This document shows positions 11,688 to 15,736 of a stretch of DNA of 15,736 nucleotides, piece by piece. A program made the position numbers and the translations under genes. Source of the stretch: JAJZJT01 sp049964655 (lineage in GTDB: Bacteria > Actinomycetota > Acidimicrobiia > Acidimicrobiales > RAAP-2); contig JBMFXC010000062.1 of the NCBI GenBank assembly GCA_049964655.1, forward strand, positions 1 through 15,736, read 5' to 3'. Every line of letters starts with the position of its first letter. Within the stretch, counting starts at the first letter, position 1. The notes below the pieces were generated by a model. The model had not been told where the DNA came from. It did not search any database and saw only the letters and a program-made list of their open reading frames with translations.

Positions 11688-13250
11688 GTGAGCCAGAACG
11701 AGCCGTCACAGCTGGCCGGTGCGGTCATGGTGTGCGGCACCACGTCCAACGCCGGAAAGAGCACCGTCGCGGCCGGCCTGTGCCGCCTCTACGCCAGGCG
11801 AGGCGTGCGGGTGGCGCCGTTCAAGGCCCAGAACATGTCGAACAACTCGGCGGTCACCCCCGATGGCCACGAGATCGCCCGAGCCCAGGCCTTCCAGGCC
11901 ATGGCGGCCGGCGTCGACAGCGACGTGGCCATGAACCCCGTGCTGCTCAAGCCGATGGAAGGGCATCGGTGCCAGGTCGTCGTGATGGGTCGCCCGTTGG
12001 GCACCATGACGGCGGCCGAGTACCACCAACGCAAACCGGAACTGCTCGACGTCGTGCTGGACGCCTTGGCCGACCTCCGTCGACGGTACGACGTGGTCGT
12101 CCTCGAGGGCGCGGGGAGCCCGGCCGAGATCAACCTCCTCGACGCCGACATCGTCAACCTCCGCCTTGCCCACCGCGCCGGGCTCCCAGCCATCGTCGTC
12201 GGGGACATCGACGTCGGCGGCGTGTTCGCTTCGCTGTTCGGGACGGTCGCCCTCTTGCCCGCCGAGTACCGGGCGCTGGTCAAGGCGTTCGTGATCAACA
12301 AGTTCCGCGGTGACCCGGCCCTGCTCTTCGACGGGACGGCCCAGCTGGAGGAGCGATGCGGTATCCCGACGGTCGGGGTGCTGCCGTGGTTGGACGGGCC
12401 CGAGATCGACAGCGAGGACTCGCTCGCCCTCAACCAGCCCTTGTACGGTCCGTCGGCAGACGAGGGCGACGCCTCCGTGCCGCTCGAGCGGACCGACCCC
12501 GCCGGCCCGACCGACCTGCTCGACGTGGCGGTGGTGCGGCTACCTCACATTGCCAACTTCACCGACATCGATCCGTTGCGGATGGAGCCCGGCGTGCGGC
12601 TGCGGTGGGTGGACGACGGTCGGGGAGTCGGGCAGCCCGACCTCCTCGTCATCCCCGGTTCGAAGTCGACGGTCGCCGACCTGCGATGGCTCCGCTCGCG
12701 CCGCCTCGACGAGGCCATCGGTTCCCTGCGGAGCGTCGTGCTCGGCATCTGCGCCGGTTACCAGATGCTCGGCCGGTCGATCGCCGATCCTCACGGTGTC
12801 GAGTCCTCGGAGCAGACCACCTCCGGCCTCGGCCTGCTCGACGCCTCCACGACGTTCGACCTCGACAAGGTCACCAGGTGGCGCCGAGGCCGCCTGTTCG
12901 GACAACCGGCGAACGGCTACCAGATCCATCACGGCGCCGTACGGGCGCACGGGCCAGCCTTCGTCGAGCTCGACGACGCAGACGGAGACGCAGACGGAGA
13001 CGGCACGGTCGGCACGACTCCGGCCGGTGGCACCGTGTGGGGGACGTCGCTGCACGGCCTGCTCGAACCGGACGGGGTGAGGGCAGCCCTGCTCGAGGCC
13101 GTCGCCCTCCGGGCGGGCAAGCGCGTCGGTAGCAGCCGGTCGTTCGAGGCCGTCCGCCAACGGCGGATCGACCGACTGGCGGACCTGCTCGAGCACCACC
13201 TCGACCTCGGTGCGCTCGATCGGATCCTTGCCGAAGGAGCCGTGGCATGA
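11688..13250 (+). CDS. cobQ: Adenosylcobyric acid synthase (glutamine-hydrolysing)
   Basis: Amidates side chains b, d, e and g of adenosylcobyrinic acid a,c-diamide. 520 aa. The P-loop is GTTSNAGKST (17-26), followed by FKAQNMSNNSAVTPDGHEIARAQAFQA and MNPVLLKP, diagnostic of CobQ/CbiP. The C-terminal glutamine amidotransferase domain has the nucleophile in LGICAGYQMLG (Cys355), then GYQIHHG and GTSLHGLLEPDGVR. GTG 11688 follows GGGAG by 9 nt; an in-frame ATG at 11727 would still keep the P-loop. An acidic insert DADGDADGDG (430-439) comes from a short DNA repeat and falls between conserved blocks. First gene behind the riboswitch; its stop overlaps the next ATG (ATGA). Confidence 0.95.
   Translation: MSQNEPSQLAGAVMVCGTTSNAGKSTVAAGLCRLYARRGVRVAPFKAQNMSNNSAVTPDGHEIARAQAFQAMAAGVDSDVAMNPVLLKPMEGHRCQVVVMGRPLGTMTAAEYHQRKPELLDVVLDALADLRRRYDVVVLEGAGSPAEINLLDADIVNLRLAHRAGLPAIVVGDIDVGGVFASLFGTVALLPAEYRALVKAFVINKFRGDPALLFDGTAQLEERCGIPTVGVLPWLDGPEIDSEDSLALNQPLYGPSADEGDASVPLERTDPAGPTDLLDVAVVRLPHIANFTDIDPLRMEPGVRLRWVDDGRGVGQPDLLVIPGSKSTVADLRWLRSRRLDEAIGSLRSVVLGICAGYQMLGRSIADPHGVESSEQTTSGLGLLDASTTFDLDKVTRWRRGRLFGQPANGYQIHHGAVRAHGPAFVELDDADGDADGDGTVGTTPAGGTVWGTSLHGLLEPDGVRAALLEAVALRAGKRVGSSRSFEAVRQRRIDRLADLLEHHLDLGALDRILAEGAVA
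12975..13003 (+). repeat. 12-bp tandem repeat inside cobQ
   Basis: GACGCAGACGGA occurs twice in tandem with a partial third copy, encoding the Asp-Ala/Gly-rich stretch at residues 430-439. It is in frame and lies between the conserved amidotransferase blocks, so it probably encodes a surface loop. Confidence 0.8.
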
Positions 13251-13975
13251 GCGCCAACGTGGAGGACGTGCTCGCTCACGTCGTTGCTCGGGTCGACTAC
13301 CTCCGGGCGTCCACCGGTGACCCGCCGGTGGACGAGGACGGCTGGCTCGACTGCGACAGGATCGGCGTCGCCGACCTGGCCAGCGCCGTCGACGATGCGG
13401 TCGACGGGGGCGGCTCGACAGGGAGCGGCGACCGGCAGGTGGCGGCGTCGCTGCTGGTCCAGTCGTACGCCCACCGGGTCGTGGCGGTCAGCCTGGCGGC
13501 GTTCGCCGTCGGACTGCCCTGGCCCTCGCCGGCGGCTGAGACGACCTCGGTCCGGGTGGTCGGGGGCCGGGCCCGGGCGCTCCGGTTCCGGGCCGGCACG
13601 CTCGGCGACGCGGATAGCGTCGCTTCGCTGGTAGACGCGGCGTTCGGCGCCCATCTCGTCCCGTTCGTGTCGACCGTGCTCACCGTGCAACGGCTCGGTG
13701 AACGCCTGGTCTGGGCCAACGTCGCCGCTTCCTGCGCGGCGGCCTTCCGCGCCGTGGAGGGTGCTGCCCGCCATCGAGGTGACGCAGCCGAAGCGGCGCT
13801 CGTTCGTCGGCGAGCGGCCGACCTGGTGGACCAGGTGCCCTGGTTGGCGGGCACCGGGTGGTTCGACGCCGACAGGGAGTGGCGCTGGCAGCGGTCTGCC
13901 TGCTGCCTGTGGTACCGGACCTCGAAAGGCCGGACGTGCGAAGGGTGCAGCCTCCGACGGCAGGTGGAGCCGTGA
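13247..13975 (+). CDS. FhuF-like 2Fe-2S protein, possible cobalt/corrin reductase
   Basis: 242 aa, soluble, no membrane segment or signal peptide seen. The C-terminus has C219-C220-x10-C231-x2-C234 within RSACCLWYRTSKGRTCEGC, the cysteine pattern of the FhuF ferric-siderophore reductase family, which binds a 2Fe-2S cluster. The rest is Ala/Val-rich helices with no motif I can name; WANVAASCAAAFRAVE fits the helical FhuF fold. ATG 13247 overlaps the cobQ stop (ATGA) and follows AAGGAG by 7 nt; the stop overlaps the cobN ATG (TGATG). Such coupling on both sides suggests a job in cobalamin synthesis rather than iron uptake, for example reducing cobalt or a Co(II) corrin. No siderophore gene is in the window. 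The family call rests on the cysteine motif, and the function is inference. Confidence 0.7.
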   Translation: MSANVEDVLAHVVARVDYLRASTGDPPVDEDGWLDCDRIGVADLASAVDDAVDGGGSTGSGDRQVAASLLVQSYAHRVVAVSLAAFAVGLPWPSPAAETTSVRVVGGRARALRFRAGTLGDADSVASLVDAAFGAHLVPFVSTVLTVQRLGERLVWANVAASCAAAFRAVEGAARHRGDAAEAALVRRRAADLVDQVPWLAGTGWFDADREWRWQRSACCLWYRTSKGRTCEGCSLRRQVEP

Positions 13976-15736
13976 TGGCCTCGGCCGCTCTGACCACGGG
14001 CCGGATCCACGTCATCGTGTCGACCGACACTGACCTGTTGTCCCTCCGGACCGCCGTCGAGGGCCTTCCGGACGGCTTCCGTCCGGTGACGGCCAGCACG
14101 ATCTGGGCGCCCGACCCCATCGGCGACCTGACCGGGGCGGGCTGCGTCCTCGTCCGCTTGCTGGGGGGTCGCCGGGCGTGGCCCGAAGGCTTCAGCCGCC
14201 TTGAGGCCCACTGTGCCGAAGCTGGCGTCCCGCTCCTGGCGTTCGCTGGCGAGGCGGTCCCCGACGCCGAGCTCACCGCGGCATCGACCGTGCCGAGCGC
14301 CACGGTCACCGAGGCCTTCGCCTACCTGGTGCACGGAGGTCCGTCCAACCTCGAGCACCTGCTCCGGTTCGTTGCCGACACCGTCTGCTTCGACGGATGG
14401 GGTTTCGAGCCACCCACGCCTGTTGCCGAGCATGGTGTCTGGCGACAGCCCGATCCGACGGGGGACGGCCCGGTGGTGGGGGTCGTCTTCTACCGTGCCC
14501 ACCTGGTCGCCGGCAACACGCAGTTCGTCGCCGACCCCTGTGACGCCGTCGTCGCGGCCGGAGGGCGGCCGCTCGCCCTGTGGTGCTACTCGTTGCGGGG
14601 CGACGCCGCCAAGCCGATCGTCGAGCTGCTCCGCCAGCACGGGGCTCGGGCGGTGGTCACCACGGTCCTCGCCGCCGGCGGCGCTGGCGCCGGCGCCGGC
14701 ACGACGGGCGCACCCGGCGGGCGGGACGGGGACGAGTGGGATGTCTCCGAGCTGGCGCAGCTGGACATCCCGATCGTCCAAGCCCCCTCGGCTGGACGGT
14801 CGAGCGAGGAGTGGGCGTCGTCGGACGCCGGGCTCGGTCCCTTCGACGTCACGTCGGGTGTCGCCATCCCCGAGCTCGACGGACGCGTGATCGCCCCTGC
14901 GTTCGCCTTCAACGAGGTGGTGGACGACGGCGACCAGCTCGGCACCAGTGTCCGGGCCTACCGGACCATCCCCGACCGGGTGGCCCGGGTCGCCGGTCTC
15001 GCCATCCGTCTGGCAGGCCTGGGGGTCAAGCCACCGTCCGAGCGTCGGATCGCCATCGTGCTGTCCGCCTACCCGACGAAACGGAGCCGGCTCGGGAACG
15101 CCGTCGGGCTGGACACCCCGGCTTCCGCCCTGGTCGTCCTCGACGCGCTCGCCGCTGCCGGCTACCGGGTCGAAGGCCGGCCCGAGGACAGTGACGCGTT
15201 CATGGGGGCGTTGGCCGACGGCCTCACCTACGACGCCGAGTCCCTCACCGAGGGACAGCTCGACGTGGCTGTCGGAGGCCTTTCGGTCGAGCACTACACC
15301 GCCTGGTTCGAGACCCTGCCGCCAGCCGCCCGTCACGAGCTCGAATCCACGTGGGGGCCGGCACCGGGCCGGCAACGCGTCCACGGAGACCAGTTGGTGT
15401 TCAGCGGCCTCGAGCTCGGCAACGTGGTCGTCGCCATCCAGCCCCCACGGGGCTACGGGGACGACCCGGTGGCCGTCTACCACTCGCCGTCGCTGCCGCC
15501 TGCCCACCACTACCTCGCCTTCTACCGGTGGCTGGACGAGGTGTGGGGAGCCGACGCGCTCATCCACCTGGGCAAGCACGGCACGTTGGAGTGGCTCCCG
15601 GGCAAGGCCGTCGGCTTGTCGGCAGGGTGCTGGCCCGATGCCGCCCTCGGCGACCTGCCGCTCTTCTACCCGTTCGTGGTGAACGACCCCGGGGAGGGCA
15701 CCCAGGCCAAGCGCCGGAGCCACGCCGTCGTCATCG
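13975..15736 (+). CDS. cobN: Cobaltochelatase CobN subunit, 3'-truncated
   Basis: Large subunit of the ATP-dependent CobNST chelatase, which inserts cobalt into hydrogenobyrinic acid a,c-diamide in the late-cobalt route; related to the Mg-chelatase H subunit. 587 residues are visible, about half of a usual CobN. Family blocks: VVFYRAHLVAGNTQFV, LWCYSLRG, AFAFNEVVDDGD, IAIVLSAYPTKRSRLGNAVGLDTPAS, and near the edge HLGKHGTLEWLPGKAVGLS and FYPFVVNDPGEGTQAKRR. ATG 13975 overlaps the preceding stop (TGATG) with GGAG 5 nt upstream; GTG 13972 is less well placed. A Gly/Ala-rich insert (AAGGAGAGAGTTGAPGG, about 14671-14729) lengthens a loop before the conserved LDIPIVQAP. The frame is open to the window edge. 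Confidence 0.95.
   Translation, partial: MASAALTTGRIHVIVSTDTDLLSLRTAVEGLPDGFRPVTASTIWAPDPIGDLTGAGCVLVRLLGGRRAWPEGFSRLEAHCAEAGVPLLAFAGEAVPDAELTAASTVPSATVTEAFAYLVHGGPSNLEHLLRFVADTVCFDGWGFEPPTPVAEHGVWRQPDPTGDGPVVGVVFYRAHLVAGNTQFVADPCDAVVAAGGRPLALWCYSLRGDAAKPIVELLRQHGARAVVTTVLAAGGAGAGAGTTGAPGGRDGDEWDVSELAQLDIPIVQAPSAGRSSEEWASSDAGLGPFDVTSGVAIPELDGRVIAPAFAFNEVVDDGDQLGTSVRAYRTIPDRVARVAGLAIRLAGLGVKPPSERRIAIVLSAYPTKRSRLGNAVGLDTPASALVVLDALAAAGYRVEGRPEDSDAFMGALADGLTYDAESLTEGQLDVAVGGLSVEHYTAWFETLPPAARHELESTWGPAPGRQRVHGDQLVFSGLELGNVVVAIQPPRGYGDDPVAVYHSPSLPPAHHYLAFYRWLDEVWGADALIHLGKHGTLEWLPGKAVGLSAGCWPDAALGDLPLFYPFVVNDPGEGTQAKRRSHAVVI

Noticed and set aside
13297..15723. 808-codon minus-strand open frame
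   Set aside because: Antisense to the FhuF-like gene and cobN; no recognisable domain; explained by GC-rich codon bias.
1..15736. Insertion sequences, tRNA or rRNA genes, prophage genes
   Set aside because: I found no transposase, integrase, tRNA-like cloverleaf or rRNA segment; coding density and codon bias are uniform, with no sign of recent insertion apart from the tandem repeats.

Overview
The window is a high-GC cobalamin (vitamin B12) biosynthesis locus, probably from an actinomycete-type bacterium. The grounds for this are the strong G/C bias at third codon positions, frequent GTG starts, tightly overlapping genes, TANNNT-type -10 boxes, and a CbiG-CobJ fusion next to CobN. Acidimicrobiia or a relative is a guess. 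Nearly every gene belongs to corrin ring synthesis or modification, and both ends of the window cut genes.

Layout, left to right. (1) A 5'-truncated GHMP kinase of the PduX L-threonine kinase type (2-877, +). (2) A 432-nt gene-free stretch (878-1309) that holds a complete cobalamin riboswitch on the MINUS strand, pointing back at the 3' end of pduX, back-to-back with a plus-strand promoter for cobO. (3) A plus-strand operon, 1310-10557: cobO, cobB/cbiA, cobI, cobM, cbiD, cobL (cbiE-cbiT), a cbiG-cobJ fusion, a 65-aa 2[4Fe-4S] ferredoxin, cobH and cbiX. From cobI on, all genes overlap by 4-8 nt. (4) Tandem repeats in and just after the cbiX 3' end, a terminator-like hairpin, and the convergent minus-strand gene cobK (10693-11466). 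(5) A second, plus-strand cobalamin riboswitch (about 11520-11656) in front of cobQ, a FhuF-like 2Fe-2S protein and cobN, which runs off the window.

How the genes fit together. CbiX can insert cobalt early. CobI, CbiG-CobJ, CobM, CbiD, CobK, CobL and CobH methylate, contract and rearrange the ring. CobB amidates the a and c side chains, CobO adenosylates, CobQ makes cobyric acid, and PduX prepares L-threonine phosphate for the aminopropanol linker. CbiD and CbiG are marks of the oxygen-independent route, and no CobG is visible. CobN is the large subunit of the late, ATP-dependent chelatase of the aerobic route, so the locus mixes the two textbook pathways. The ferredoxin and the FhuF-like protein are redox proteins with no standard place in the pathway and may form an electron supply for cobalt reduction (inference).

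Most notable points: the riboswitch antisense to pduX; the FhuF-like protein overlapping cobQ and cobN; cobB, which seems to need a CTG start codon; the perfectly repeated His-rich tail of CbiX, followed at once by a 15-bp tandem repeat that reiterates its stop codon.
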